The notes under the pieces: model-generated
Seen by the model: the letters and a program-made list of their open reading frames with translations, nothing else
Told to the model about the DNA's origin: nothing
Databases searched by the model: none
Part shown: piece by piece, positions 19,301 to 27,121 of the stretch
Layout: each line of letters starts with the position of its first letter
Position numbering within the stretch: position 1 is the first letter of the stretch
Made by a program: the position numbers and the translations under genes
Assembly (NCBI GenBank): GCA_015075545.1
Contig: JABTUC010000002.1
Location: 186,001-250,000, forward strand
Source: Ideonella sp.
GTDB lineage: Bacteria > Pseudomonadota > Gammaproteobacteria > Burkholderiales > Burkholderiaceae_C
Direction: 5' to 3'
DNA length: 64,000 nt

Positions 19301-20397
19301 TCGAAGGGCGTCGCTTCAGCGGCAACACCGTCGAGCTGCGGCGCGACGGCGAGGCGTGGCGCGCGACGCTGCAGTCGGACCAGGCGGTCGGCACTTTCGA
19401 GTATCGCGAGCCCGAGTCGCCGGGTGCAGCCGGGCGCCTCAACGCGCGGCTGTCGAAGCTGTGGATTCCGCTGGCGCAGCCCAAGGTGGGCGCTGCGCTG
19501 CCGCTCAGCGCCGAGGCGCGGTCGCTGCCGGCGATGGACCTGGTGATCGACGATTTCGAATGGCGGGGCCACAAGCTGGGCCGCGTCGAACTGCAGGCGG
19601 CCAATCGCAGCGCCGACGCGGCTCCCGGCGCGCGAGAGTGGCGTCTGCAGCGCCTGCAGGTGCGCATGCCCGAGGCCACGCTCGAAGCCAGCGGCCAATG
19701 GGCCGCGGCGCCGCCGGGTGCGCCACGCCGCATGGCGCTGGAGTTCGGGCTCGATCTCGCAGACAGCGGGGCGCTGCTCGAGCGGCTGGGCTACGGCAAG
19801 GTGTTGCGCGGCGGCAAGGGCCGCCTGCATGGGCAGCTCGCGTGGTCGGGCTCGCCGCTTTCGCTCGACCTGCCGAGCCTCGACGGGCAGCTTTCGGTGG
19901 CCCTCGAGGCCGGGCAGTTCCTCAAGGTCGACACCGGCGCCGCGCGCCTGCTCGGCGTGCTGAGCCTGCAGTCGCTGCCGCGGCGGCTGATGCTCGACTT
20001 TCGCGACCTCTACCAGGAGGGTCTGGCGTTCGACCACATCGACGGCGAGCTGAAGCTGACCCGCGGCGTGGCCCACATCGAGAGCCTGCGCACGCGCGGC
20101 GTGCAGGCCACCGTGCTGATGGAAGGCCAGGCCGACCTCGCCCGCGAGACCCAGGACCTGCGCGTCTACGTCGTGCCCGAGATCAACGCCGGCGCCGCCT
20201 CGCTGGCCTATGCGGCGATCAATCCGGCGATCGGTCTGGGCACCTTCATCGCGCAATGGCTGCTGCGCCGGCCGCTGATCGCCGCCGCCACGCGCGAGTT
20301 CCACGTCACCGGAAGCTGGGACGACCCGCAGGTCGAGCGCGTCGAGCGCAAGCAGCCCGAGGCCGCGTCGGCCGGGCAGGCCAACCCGACACAATGA
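16348..20397 (+). CDS. YhdP family AsmA-like envelope protein
   Basis: Very large (1349 aa) AsmA-superfamily protein. An N-terminal membrane anchor at about 22-46 (LRWLVALLLALWSLLLVAWL) is followed by a long periplasmic region with DUF3971 and AsmA-like C-terminal features, including KVLRGGKGRLHGQLAWSGSP and DLRVYVVPEINAGAASLAYA. E. coli YhdP, with TamB and YdbH, is implicated in moving phospholipid to the outer membrane; the same role here is inferred. It starts at ATG 16348 and is followed by a nitrilase-family gene 22 bases downstream, a common pairing. Confidence 0.88.
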   Translation: MSPASTLNASRRSLWHWPTRALRWLVALLLALWSLLLVAWLTLYWGILPHVDQWRPRIEQLASRALGVPVRIGAIQVRSGGWIPAAELRDVVLYDSRGREALRLPRVAAALSVPSLLALQLRFEQLLIDDAQLVVRRDANGHLSVGGLEMAGEVGSDGERSAADWFLRQHEFVIRGATLTWIDEQRRAPPLLLSDTDVVVRNGLHQHDLRIDATPQAAWGERFSLRARMQQPLIGSASDWQRWRGTLYAELPHVDVTRLRDYVDLPFELNQGRGALRAWLDVDDGRPSGATVDLALRDVALRLARQVQPLQFERLSARLEGEQGRRQTRLAARRLSFATADGVLWDDSAFSASWRTATNAAGEPEWVGGEFSADRLDLASMAHIATRVPLGEPLRKGLAELAPRGTVHDLVARWDGPLDAPRQYQVNARVKGLAIAAGASTAGVGRPGWRNADIDLQASELGGDARLAIADGAMEFPGVFEQAVVPLRRFDAQLAWRIGAAQPQGRPIDLHVKEARFENADARGELTLGWRTGAGTGFGRGGRFPGALELRGKLADGRAASVARYLPLGLPHGARDYVQRAIVDGTVPSASFEVKGDLWDFPFHDPKVARDGVFRIAGRAKDVTFAYVPPTAGGDAPAAWPPITQAEGELVFDGGGMTIRQASGRIFGVDLRGVDATVRDFAQAVVEIDGQARGPLADMLRYVDASPLEAKGALSQASGTGSADLHLALRLPLSDLAQATVKGSLQLSGNDVRWRSDVPTLAQARGRVDFSRSGVRVAGVTARVLGGELTFDGGTQPDGSLRFAGQGTASADGLRQAGELGAVSGLAAAAQGQATYRLQLGIVRGGVELLLTSNLAGLALNLPAPLAKPADAPLPLRVQTNLLADAPGGIAAPRDQLRIELGSIVRAQYLRELGNNGARVLRGAVAVNAALPAPMPGGVAVAEFSAAVSVDAWREALAPWIGAASGPAAGYLPRQITVRAREAIVEGRRFSGNTVELRRDGEAWRATLQSDQAVGTFEYREPESPGAAGRLNARLSKLWIPLAQPKVGAALPLSAEARSLPAMDLVIDDFEWRGHKLGRVELQAANRSADAAPGAREWRLQRLQVRMPEATLEASGQWAAAPPGAPRRMALEFGLDLADSGALLERLGYGKVLRGGKGRLHGQLAWSGSPLSLDLPSLDGQLSVALEAGQFLKVDTGAARLLGVLSLQSLPRRLMLDFRDLYQEGLAFDHIDGELKLTRGVAHIESLRTRGVQATVLMEGQADLARETQDLRVYVVPEINAGAASLAYAAINPAIGLGTFIAQWLLRRPLIAAATREFHVTGSWDDPQVERVERKQPEAASAGQANPTQ

Positions 20398-20419
20398 GCG
20401 TGCATCGACGCAGCCGCCC

Positions 20420-21235
20420 ATGAAGATCGCCGCCTTGCAGATGGTTTCGAGCACCGACGTCGCGCGCAACCTCGGCGTCGCCACCGCGCTGATCGACGAG
20501 GCCGCGCGCGAAGGCGCGGAGTTGGTGGCGTTGCCCGAGTACTTCTGCCTGCTGGGCCGCCACGACACCGACAAGCTGGCGGCGGCCGAGGCCGACGGCC
20601 ACGGCCCGATCCAGCAGGCGCTGGCCGACAGCGCGCGCCGTGCCGGCGTGTGGGTGGTGGGCGGCACGTTGCCGATGCGCACCGACGACCCGCGGCGCGT
20701 GCGCAACGCCTGCTGCGTCTACGCGCCCGACGGGCGGCGCGTCGCGCGCTACGACAAGATCCATCTCTTCGCCTACGACAACGGCCGCGAGCACTACGAC
20801 GAGGGCCGCGTGCTGCAGGCGGGCGACACGCCGGTGACGTTCGACGCCGATGGCCTGCGTATCGGCCTGTCGATCTGCTACGACCTGCGCTTCCCTGAGT
20901 TGTATCGCGCGCTGACCAGGCCCCCGTGCGATCTGCTGTGCGTGCCGTCGTCGTTCACCCACACCACCGGACAGGCGCACTGGGAGCTGCTGCTGCGCGC
21001 GCGGGCGGTCGAGAACCAGTGCTACGTGATCGCGCCCGCGCAAGGCGGCGTGCACGAGAACGGCCGCCGCACCTGGGGCCACAGCATGATCGTCGATCCC
21101 TGGGGCGAGGTGCTGGCGGTGCGTGCCGAGGGCGCGGGGGTGGTGATGGCCGAGCTCGACCTCGAGCGGCTGCGGCACGTGCGCGGGCAGTTGCCGGCTC
21201 TGACACACCGGCGCGCCGACCTTGCCGGCCACTGA
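20420..21235 (+). CDS. Carbon-nitrogen hydrolase (Nit family amidase)
   Basis: Nitrilase-superfamily amidase, 271 aa, with the full Glu-Lys-Cys triad: Glu40 in LPEYF, Lys113 in RYDKIHLF and Cys153 in SICYDLRFPELYR. It is closest to the Nit1/NitA group, whose members hydrolyse deaminated glutathione or omega-amides. The substrate is inferred from family only. It lies 22 bases after the YhdP-like gene and is probably cotranscribed with it. It converges on ubiH. Confidence 0.88.
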   Translation: MKIAALQMVSSTDVARNLGVATALIDEAAREGAELVALPEYFCLLGRHDTDKLAAAEADGHGPIQQALADSARRAGVWVVGGTLPMRTDDPRRVRNACCVYAPDGRRVARYDKIHLFAYDNGREHYDEGRVLQAGDTPVTFDADGLRIGLSICYDLRFPELYRALTRPPCDLLCVPSSFTHTTGQAHWELLLRARAVENQCYVIAPAQGGVHENGRRTWGHSMIVDPWGEVLAVRAEGAGVVMAELDLERLRHVRGQLPALTHRRADLAGH

Positions 21236-21322
21236 ATCGCCGCCAGCTCGGGCGGACCGCCGCCCGCTCTTGCGGACGCCGAAATCGTTGGCCGCGCAGG
21301 AGCCCCGCCAAGGAGCTGCCGC

Positions 21323-22543
21323 TCAGCGCCAGCCGAACATCATCTGCCGCGCCAGCCGCGATTTCGCTGGCGCCACGGCGTCGAGCGCCGCCAGCGCACC
21401 GCCGCGCAGCAGCGACAGGCCCGGCCAGCGCCAGGTGAAGCTGCGCGCCAGGAAGTCGGTGGCGGCGATCGTCGTCCAGCGGTCGGGCGCACGCGACCAC
21501 TCGATGCGCCGCAGCGCGGGGGCGAACGGCGGTGCGTCGCGCAGCGCGTCGACCAGCGCGTAGGCGTCGCGCAGCCCGAGGTTGAGCCCCTGCCCGGCCA
21601 CCGGGTGCAGCGTCTGCGCCGCGTTGCCGATGCGCACCGTGCGGCCGTGCACCAGCGTGCGCTCGGCGTTGAGGCCGAGCGCGAAGCGCTTGAGCGCGCC
21701 CAGGTGAACGACGCGGCCCGCCACCGCGGGCAACAGCGAGTTGAGTAGCGCCATGCGCTGCGCGTCGTCGAGCGGCGCCACCGGATCGTCGGCCGCCGGC
21801 ACGCACCACACCAGCGCGGCGCGCCGCACGGCCGGGGTCGAGCCCGATGCGCCGGTCGGCAACGGCAGCAGCGCCAGCGGGCCGTTGACGGTGAAGCGCT
21901 CGACGGCCAGCCCGGGCGTGCCGCCGTCGAGCGCGGTCTCGCCGACCCACGCCACCTGCCCGTAGTCGTGCGCCAGTGCCTTGCGCGCCTGCTCGGCGAA
22001 CACGCCACCCTCGGCCACCACCGCGAGGTCGAAACGCTCGGCGATGCCGGCGTCGACCTCCACCTCGTCGGCGGCCTGCTTGAGCGCCGACACCGGGGTG
22101 CCCAGGCGCAGCGACAACCGTGCCGGCTCGGCAGCGCAGCGGTCGAGGAAGGCCTGCTGCAGCCGCGCGGTCAGCGCGCCGTAGCGCAACACCGCACCCA
22201 GCATCGGGACGGCCTCGTCGTCGGCGCGAATCGTCACCGCGGCGTCGAGGCCACCGGGCGGCGCCTGCGACACGTGCACCTCGGTGATCGGCTGCGCCGC
22301 CGCGCGCGGCCAGGCGCCCACGCGCTGCAGCAACTGCACGCTGCCCAGCGACAGCGCCAGCGTGCGCGGGTCGAGCGAGACGTCCTGATCGGTGGCACGC
22401 GCATCGAACACGCTCACCTGCGAGCGCGGCAGCCGCTGCGCGGCCAGCAGCGCCAGCCCCAGGCCGGCGGGCCCGGCGCCGACGACGGCCAGCCGCAGCG
22501 GATTCGAGGTCGAGGTCACGTTTCGTCGATGGTGCGAAGTCAT
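21323..22543 (-). CDS. ubiH: UbiH-type FAD-dependent monooxygenase of ubiquinone biosynthesis
   Basis: Class A flavin hydroxylase of the UbiH/UbiF/VisC/COQ6 family, hydroxylating the ubiquinone precursor ring. 406 aa. The FAD Rossmann motif VVGAGPAGLG is at about residues 20-29. The second FAD motif GNAAQTLHPVAGQGLNLGLR, with Asn in place of the usual Asp, is the form found in UbiH itself. The start is ATG 22543. It is divergent from the SPFH gene, about 70 bases between starts. Which ring position it hydroxylates is not certain, because betaproteobacterial homologues vary. Confidence 0.85.
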   Translation of the reverse strand: MTSHHRRNVTSTSNPLRLAVVGAGPAGLGLALLAAQRLPRSQVSVFDARATDQDVSLDPRTLALSLGSVQLLQRVGAWPRAAAQPITEVHVSQAPPGGLDAAVTIRADDEAVPMLGAVLRYGALTARLQQAFLDRCAAEPARLSLRLGTPVSALKQAADEVEVDAGIAERFDLAVVAEGGVFAEQARKALAHDYGQVAWVGETALDGGTPGLAVERFTVNGPLALLPLPTGASGSTPAVRRAALVWCVPAADDPVAPLDDAQRMALLNSLLPAVAGRVVHLGALKRFALGLNAERTLVHGRTVRIGNAAQTLHPVAGQGLNLGLRDAYALVDALRDAPPFAPALRRIEWSRAPDRWTTIAATDFLARSFTWRWPGLSLLRGGALAALDAVAPAKSRLARQMMFGWR

Positions 22544-22600
22544 GGCTTGCGCGTCACCGTATTATTCGCCGCACCCGGGTGTCCGGGGGCTGCACGCGCC

Positions 22601-22608
22601 AAGGAGAG
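22601..22608 (+). promoter_or_regulatory. Strong ribosome-binding site of the SPFH gene
   Basis: AAGGAGAG, a near-perfect Shine-Dalgarno sequence, 4 bases before ATG 22613. It settles the start inside a much longer open frame. Confidence 0.7.
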
Positions 22609-22612
22609 GGTC

Positions 22613-23626
22613 ATGGCCCTGATGGACTTCATCAAGAAGCAGTTCATCGACATCCTGCAGTGGACCGAGGGCACCGACGGCGTGCTCGCGTGGCGCTACC
22701 CGATGGCCGAGTTCGAGATCCAGTACGGCGCCTCGCTCACCGTGCGCGAGAGCCAGATGGCGCTGTTCGTCAACGAGGGCAAGGTGGCCGACGTCTTCGG
22801 CCCCGGCATGTACAAGCTGACGACGCAGACGCTGCCGGTGCTGACCTATCTGAAGAACTGGGACAAGCTGTTCGAGAGCCCGTTCAAGAGCGACGTCTAT
22901 TTCTTCAGCACGCGCCAGCAGGTCGACCAGCGCTGGGGCACGCAGCAGCCGGTGACGATCCGCGACAAGGACTTCGGCGCCGTGCGGCTGCGCGCGTTCG
23001 GCAACTACGCCTACCGCGTCGCCGACCCGAAGAAGTTCCACACCGAGATCTCGGGCACGCGCGACAGCTACGCGGTGGCCGACCTCGACGGCCAGCTGCG
23101 CGGCCTGATGCTGCAGCACATCAGCGACGCGGTGGCGGCGTCGGGCATCGCTTTCCTCGACCTGGCGGCCAACCAGATCGAGTTCGCCAAGCAGATCCAG
23201 GCCGCCACCGCGCCGAGCTTCGAGGCGCTGGGCCTGAAGCTCGAGACGGTGACCGTGCAGAACGTATCGCTGCCCGAGGAGCTGCAGAAGATCCTCGACC
23301 AGAAGATCGGCATGGGCATGGTCGGTGGCGACATGGGCAAGTTCATGCAGTACCAGACCGCGCAGTCGATGCCCGAGCTGGCCAAGGGCGCCGGTGGCGG
23401 CGGCAGCGTCGCCGGCGACGCGATGGGGCTCGGCGCCGGCGTCGCCCTCGGCCAGGTCATGGCGCAGCAACTGCAGGCCGGCCTGCAAGGTGGCGCCGCC
23501 GGCGGCGTGAAGCCGGCCGAGGTGATGGCCACGCTGGAGAAGCTCGGCGAGCTGAAGGCCAAGGGCGTGCTGACCGAGGAAGAGTTCGCCGCCAAGAAGG
23601 CCGAGCTGCTGAAGAAGCTCGCCTAG
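22613..23626 (+). CDS. SPFH domain protein with C-terminal SHOCT domain
   Basis: 337 aa SPFH/band-7-like protein (the virion core/YdjI-like branch), with no signal or membrane segment. The N-terminal half holds the SPFH fold (VRESQMALFVNEGKVADVFG; SFEALGLKLETVTVQNVSLP). A Gly/Ala-rich linker at about 255-295 leads to a SHOCT domain (LGELKAKGVLTEEEFAAKKA) that ends the protein. The start is fixed by AAGGAGAG. It is first of five same-strand genes, 60 bases before the DUF4178 gene. SPFH proteins scaffold membrane assemblies, so it may organise the module; that is inference. Confidence 0.88.
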   Translation: MALMDFIKKQFIDILQWTEGTDGVLAWRYPMAEFEIQYGASLTVRESQMALFVNEGKVADVFGPGMYKLTTQTLPVLTYLKNWDKLFESPFKSDVYFFSTRQQVDQRWGTQQPVTIRDKDFGAVRLRAFGNYAYRVADPKKFHTEISGTRDSYAVADLDGQLRGLMLQHISDAVAASGIAFLDLAANQIEFAKQIQAATAPSFEALGLKLETVTVQNVSLPEELQKILDQKIGMGMVGGDMGKFMQYQTAQSMPELAKGAGGGGSVAGDAMGLGAGVALGQVMAQQLQAGLQGGAAGGVKPAEVMATLEKLGELKAKGVLTEEEFAAKKAELLKKLA

Positions 23627-23686
23627 CGACCGGTCGCCGTCGAGACCGAGCCGGCACACCGCACGATCCCGCCCTAAGACCGACGC

Positions 23687-25261
23687 GTGGCGACCACCCC
23701 GCAGCGCGCCTACCGCGCCGCGTGCCCGAACTGCGGCGCGCCGGTGGAGTTCGCCTCCGCCGCGTCGGCCAGCGCGGTGTGCAGCTTCTGCCGCAGCACC
23801 CTGGTGCGCGACGGCGATGCGCTGCGCCGCATCGGCGTCAGCGCCGAGCTGTTCGACGACCACTCGCCGCTGCAGCTCGGTGCGGCGGGGAAGTACCAGG
23901 GCGCGGCGTTCACGCTCGTCGGCCGCCTGCAGTACGGCTATGCCGAGGGCACCTGGAACGAATGGCACGCGCTGTTCGACAGCGGCAAGAGCGGCTGGCT
24001 GTCGGAGGACAACGGCGCCTACGTGATCGCCTTCGATGCGCCGCTGCAGGCCGCCGCGCCGGCCGCCGGCGAGCTGGTGGTCGGCGAGCGCCGGCTGGTG
24101 AGCGGCGCGGCGTGGAGCGTGGCGTCGGTGACGCGCGCGCACCTGATCGCCGCGCAGGGCGAGCTGCCGCGGCCGCCGCGGCTCGACGGCAGCGAGTTCG
24201 TGGTCGTCGACTTGCGCAACGAGCGCGGCGACGTCGCCACGCTCGACTACGGCGACGCGGCCGCCGTCGAATGGTCGATCGGCCGCGCGGTGCGGCTGGC
24301 CGAGCTGCAGATGACCGGCCTGCGCGAGGCCTCGGAGAAGACGCTCTCGGGCCGCGGCTTCCAGTGCCCGAGCTGCGGCGCCTCGCTGCAGTTGACGCTG
24401 CAGAGCACGCAGTCGATCGCCTGCCCGCAGTGCAAGGCGGTGATCGACGTCTCGCAGGGCATCGGCGGCGACCTCGCGCACTACGCGCAGGACAACGCCG
24501 GCCACGACGGCGCGCAGCCGCTGATCGCGCTCGGCGCGAGCGGCCGCCTCACCCTCGACGGCCGCGAGGTGCAGTGGCAGGTGGTGGGTTACCAGGAGCG
24601 CTGCGACGTCCCGGCCGACGACGACGAGGCGACCTTCTGGCGCGAGTACCTGCTGTTCAACCTGCAGGAAGGCTTCGTTTTCCTGGTCGACAGCGAAGAC
24701 GGCTGGAGCTGGGTCAAGCCGCTCACCGGCGCGCCGCAGGTGCGCGGCGATGTCGCCACCTGGGCCGGCCGCAGCTATCGCCAGCGCGAGCGCTACCAGG
24801 CCAAGGTCACCTGGGTGCTCGGCGAGTTCTACTGGCGCGTGCAGCGCGACGAGGTGGCGCTCGTTGCCGACTACGCCGGCACCGGCGCGGCGTCGCAACG
24901 CCGGCTGTCGAGCGAGCGCACCGCCGGCGAACTCACCTGGTCCGAAGGCGCGGTGGTCGACGCGCAGACCGTAGCGCGCGCGTTCGGCATCGCCGCGGCG
25001 GCTGCCCCGGCGCTGCAGCGCAGCGGCGCGCGCGTCATGGTGGACGGCGGTTCGCTCAAGGTAGGGCTGATCATCGCGGTGGTGCTGGTGGTGCTGCTGC
25101 TGGGCTTCTGCTCGAGCAGCGAGCGCGACTGCGGCGATGTGCGTGCCACCTTCGGCGAGGCGAGCAACGAGTACCAGCAATGCCTGCGCAACGCCGGCAG
25201 CGGCCGGTCTTTTCGCGGCGGCTCGTTCGGCGGCTTCAGCAGCGGCGGGGGCCACAAGTGA
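23687..25261 (+). CDS. Duplicated zinc-ribbon/DUF4178 protein with C-terminal membrane anchor
   Basis: 524 aa from GTG 23687. Two tandem units are visible. A zinc ribbon at Cys13/16 and Cys32/35 is followed by a DUF4178 domain (EGTWNEWHALFDSGKSGWLS). A second ribbon at Cys227/230 and Cys246/249 is followed by another DUF4178 domain (FWREYLLFNLQEGFVFLVD). A membrane helix near residues 460-478 precedes a short tail with Cys residues and a Ser/Gly-rich end. DUF4178 has no established biochemical activity. Its context, between an SPFH gene and DUF350 plus aminopropyltransferase-like genes, suggests a membrane-bound polyamine-linked module. Confidence 0.85.
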   Translation: MATTPQRAYRAACPNCGAPVEFASAASASAVCSFCRSTLVRDGDALRRIGVSAELFDDHSPLQLGAAGKYQGAAFTLVGRLQYGYAEGTWNEWHALFDSGKSGWLSEDNGAYVIAFDAPLQAAAPAAGELVVGERRLVSGAAWSVASVTRAHLIAAQGELPRPPRLDGSEFVVVDLRNERGDVATLDYGDAAAVEWSIGRAVRLAELQMTGLREASEKTLSGRGFQCPSCGASLQLTLQSTQSIACPQCKAVIDVSQGIGGDLAHYAQDNAGHDGAQPLIALGASGRLTLDGREVQWQVVGYQERCDVPADDDEATFWREYLLFNLQEGFVFLVDSEDGWSWVKPLTGAPQVRGDVATWAGRSYRQRERYQAKVTWVLGEFYWRVQRDEVALVADYAGTGAASQRRLSSERTAGELTWSEGAVVDAQTVARAFGIAAAAAPALQRSGARVMVDGGSLKVGLIIAVVLVVLLLGFCSSSERDCGDVRATFGEASNEYQQCLRNAGSGRSFRGGSFGGFSSGGGHK

Positions 25262-25311
25262 GGCCTCCGGCGGCACGACGGTTGGATCGACGACAGCACA
25301 GGAGGTAACCG

Positions 25312-25533
25312 ATGGGAATCGAATGGCTCAGGCCCGGCATCGTTCTCGGGTCGATCGTCTACGCGGTGATCGGCGTGATCGTGTTGTGGCTCAGCTTCGT
25401 GGTGATCGACAAGCTCACGCCGTACAAGCTGTGGGACGAGATCTGCGAGAAGAAGAACCTGGCGCTGGCCATCGTGGTGGGCGCGATGTTCATCGCCATC
25501 GGGCAGATCGTCGCGGCGGCGATCCACGGCTGA
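25312..25533 (+). CDS. DUF350 (UPF0719) small membrane protein
   Basis: 73 aa with two membrane segments: residues about 10-30 (IVLGSIVYAVIGVIVLWLSF) and 48-71 (NLALAIVVGAMFIAIGQIVA). They are separated by the conserved cytoplasmic DKLTPYKLWDEI...KKNLA motif of DUF350, a single unit of the family. It is preceded by AGGAGG at 25300-25305, a strong ribosome-binding site. It lies 50 bases after the DUF4178 gene and 4 bases before the spermidine-synthase-like gene. E. coli YjfL is a relative encoded near a glutathionylspermidine-synthase-like protein, so a polyamine link is plausible. Confidence 0.87.
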   Translation: MGIEWLRPGIVLGSIVYAVIGVIVLWLSFVVIDKLTPYKLWDEICEKKNLALAIVVGAMFIAIGQIVAAAIHG

Positions 25534-25537
25534 ACCC

Positions 25538-27121
25538 GTGACCTCGCCGTCGCTCGGCGCGAGCGGGCGCGCCGGCCGCAGTGCGGCGCGCCCCGCCGAG
25601 GTCGCGCTGCTCGCCTCGGTGTTCGTGGTCGCCGCGTGCGGGCTGGTGTACGAGCTGGCCGCCGGCGCGTTGGCGAGCTACCTGCTGGGCGACTCGGTGC
25701 TGCAGTTCTCCACCGTGATCGGCGCCTACCTGTTCGCGATGGGGCTCGGATCGTGGCTGTCGCGGCACGCCGAGCGCGAGCTGGTGGCGCTGTTCCTACG
25801 CGTCGAGCTGGCGGTCGGGCTGATCGGCGGCCTGATGCCGGCGGCGCTGTTCACCGCGCACAGCGTGCTGCCCGACGGCGGCGGCGCATCGTTTCGCGCC
25901 CTGCTCTACCTGCTGGTGCTGCTGGTCGGCGTGCTGGTGGGGCTCGAGGTGCCGCTGGTGATGCGCATCCTGAAGCGTCACTTCAGCGAGCGCTACGCGC
26001 TCAAGGAGCTGGTGTCGCAGGTGCTGACCTTCGACTACCTCGGTGCGCTGGTGGTGGCGGTGGCGTTTCCGCTGCTGCTGCTGCCGCAGCTCGGCCTCGC
26101 GCGCACCGGCGTGCTGTTCGGCCTGCTCAACTCAGGCGTGGCGGTGTGGGCGCTGTGGCTGTTCCGCGGCGAGCTGGCGCGCTGGCGCGCCAACGCGCTG
26201 GCGTGCGCCGCGGTGGTGCTGGTACTGGCCGGCGCGATGGTCGGCGCCGACGCGCTGACGAGCTGGGCCGAGGACCGCTTCTACGGCGACCACATCATCG
26301 TGCGCGAGAGCAGCGACTACCAGCGTGTGGTGGTGACCTCGGGGCCCACCGGCGTGCGCCTGTACCTCAACGGCAACCTGCAGTTCCACTCGCGCGACGA
26401 ATACCGCTACCACGAGGCGCTGGTGCACCCGGCGCTGGCCGCGCAGGGCGCGCCGCGCCGCGTGCTGGTGCTCGGCGGCGGCGACGGCATGGCGGTGCGC
26501 GAGGTGCTCAGGTACCCGAGCGTCGAGCAGGTGGTGCTGGTCGAGCTCGACCCGCACATCGTCGCGCTGTTCCGCGACCACGAGCTGCTGCGGCGGTTGA
26601 ACGGCGACTCGCTGCACTCGCCCAAGCTCACCATCGTGCAGGCCGACGCGTTCACCTGGCTCGACGGCCACGACGGCGAGATGTTCGACGCCATCGTGAT
26701 CGACTTTCCCGACCCGACCAACTTCTCGCTGGGCAAGCTCTACACCACCACCTTCTACGAGCGCGTCGACCGTCACCTCGCCGCCGGCGGCTTCGCGGTG
26801 GTGCAGACCACCTCGCCGCTGATCGCACGGCGCAGCTTCTGGACCGTGGTGGCGACCATCGAGGCGACGGGCCTCACCGCGACGCCGTACCACGCGCACG
26901 TGCCGAGCTTCGGCGAGTGGGGCTTCGTGCTGATGGGTCGCAGGCCGTGGCAGCCGCCGCGCACGCTGCCGCCGGGCCTGCGCTTCCTCACCGTCGAAGG
27001 CATGCCGGCGCTGCTGCAGTTTCCGCCCGACATGTCACGCGTGGCGGCGCAGCCCAACCGCCTGTCGAACCAGGTGCTGGTGCACACCTTCGAAGAGGAA
27101 TGGGGCAAGGTGCATCAGTAG
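25538..27121 (+). CDS. Membrane-anchored spermidine-synthase-like protein
   Basis: 527 aa from GTG 25538, 4 bases after the DUF350 stop. The N-terminal ~230 residues form about seven hydrophobic segments. The C-terminal half is a spermidine-synthase-type aminopropyltransferase fold with GGGDGMAVREVL near residue 312, VLVELDPHI, and VIDFPDPTNFS near 389, keeping the Asp pair of the catalytic loop (usually DSTDP). The acceptor-side DEYRYHEALVHP is also present. It probably transfers an aminopropyl or related group at the membrane. The true acceptor is unknown, and no SAM decarboxylase gene is in the window. Confidence 0.87.
   Translation: MTSPSLGASGRAGRSAARPAEVALLASVFVVAACGLVYELAAGALASYLLGDSVLQFSTVIGAYLFAMGLGSWLSRHAERELVALFLRVELAVGLIGGLMPAALFTAHSVLPDGGGASFRALLYLLVLLVGVLVGLEVPLVMRILKRHFSERYALKELVSQVLTFDYLGALVVAVAFPLLLLPQLGLARTGVLFGLLNSGVAVWALWLFRGELARWRANALACAAVVLVLAGAMVGADALTSWAEDRFYGDHIIVRESSDYQRVVVTSGPTGVRLYLNGNLQFHSRDEYRYHEALVHPALAAQGAPRRVLVLGGGDGMAVREVLRYPSVEQVVLVELDPHIVALFRDHELLRRLNGDSLHSPKLTIVQADAFTWLDGHDGEMFDAIVIDFPDPTNFSLGKLYTTTFYERVDRHLAAGGFAVVQTTSPLIARRSFWTVVATIEATGLTATPYHAHVPSFGEWGFVLMGRRPWQPPRTLPPGLRFLTVEGMPALLQFPPDMSRVAAQPNRLSNQVLVHTFEEEWGKVHQ

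Noticed and set aside
16450..20706. 1400-codon open frame antisense to the YhdP-like gene
   Set aside because: A mirror of the codon bias of the real gene. The product is Arg/Ala/Gln-rich with no domain, signal or plausible start context.
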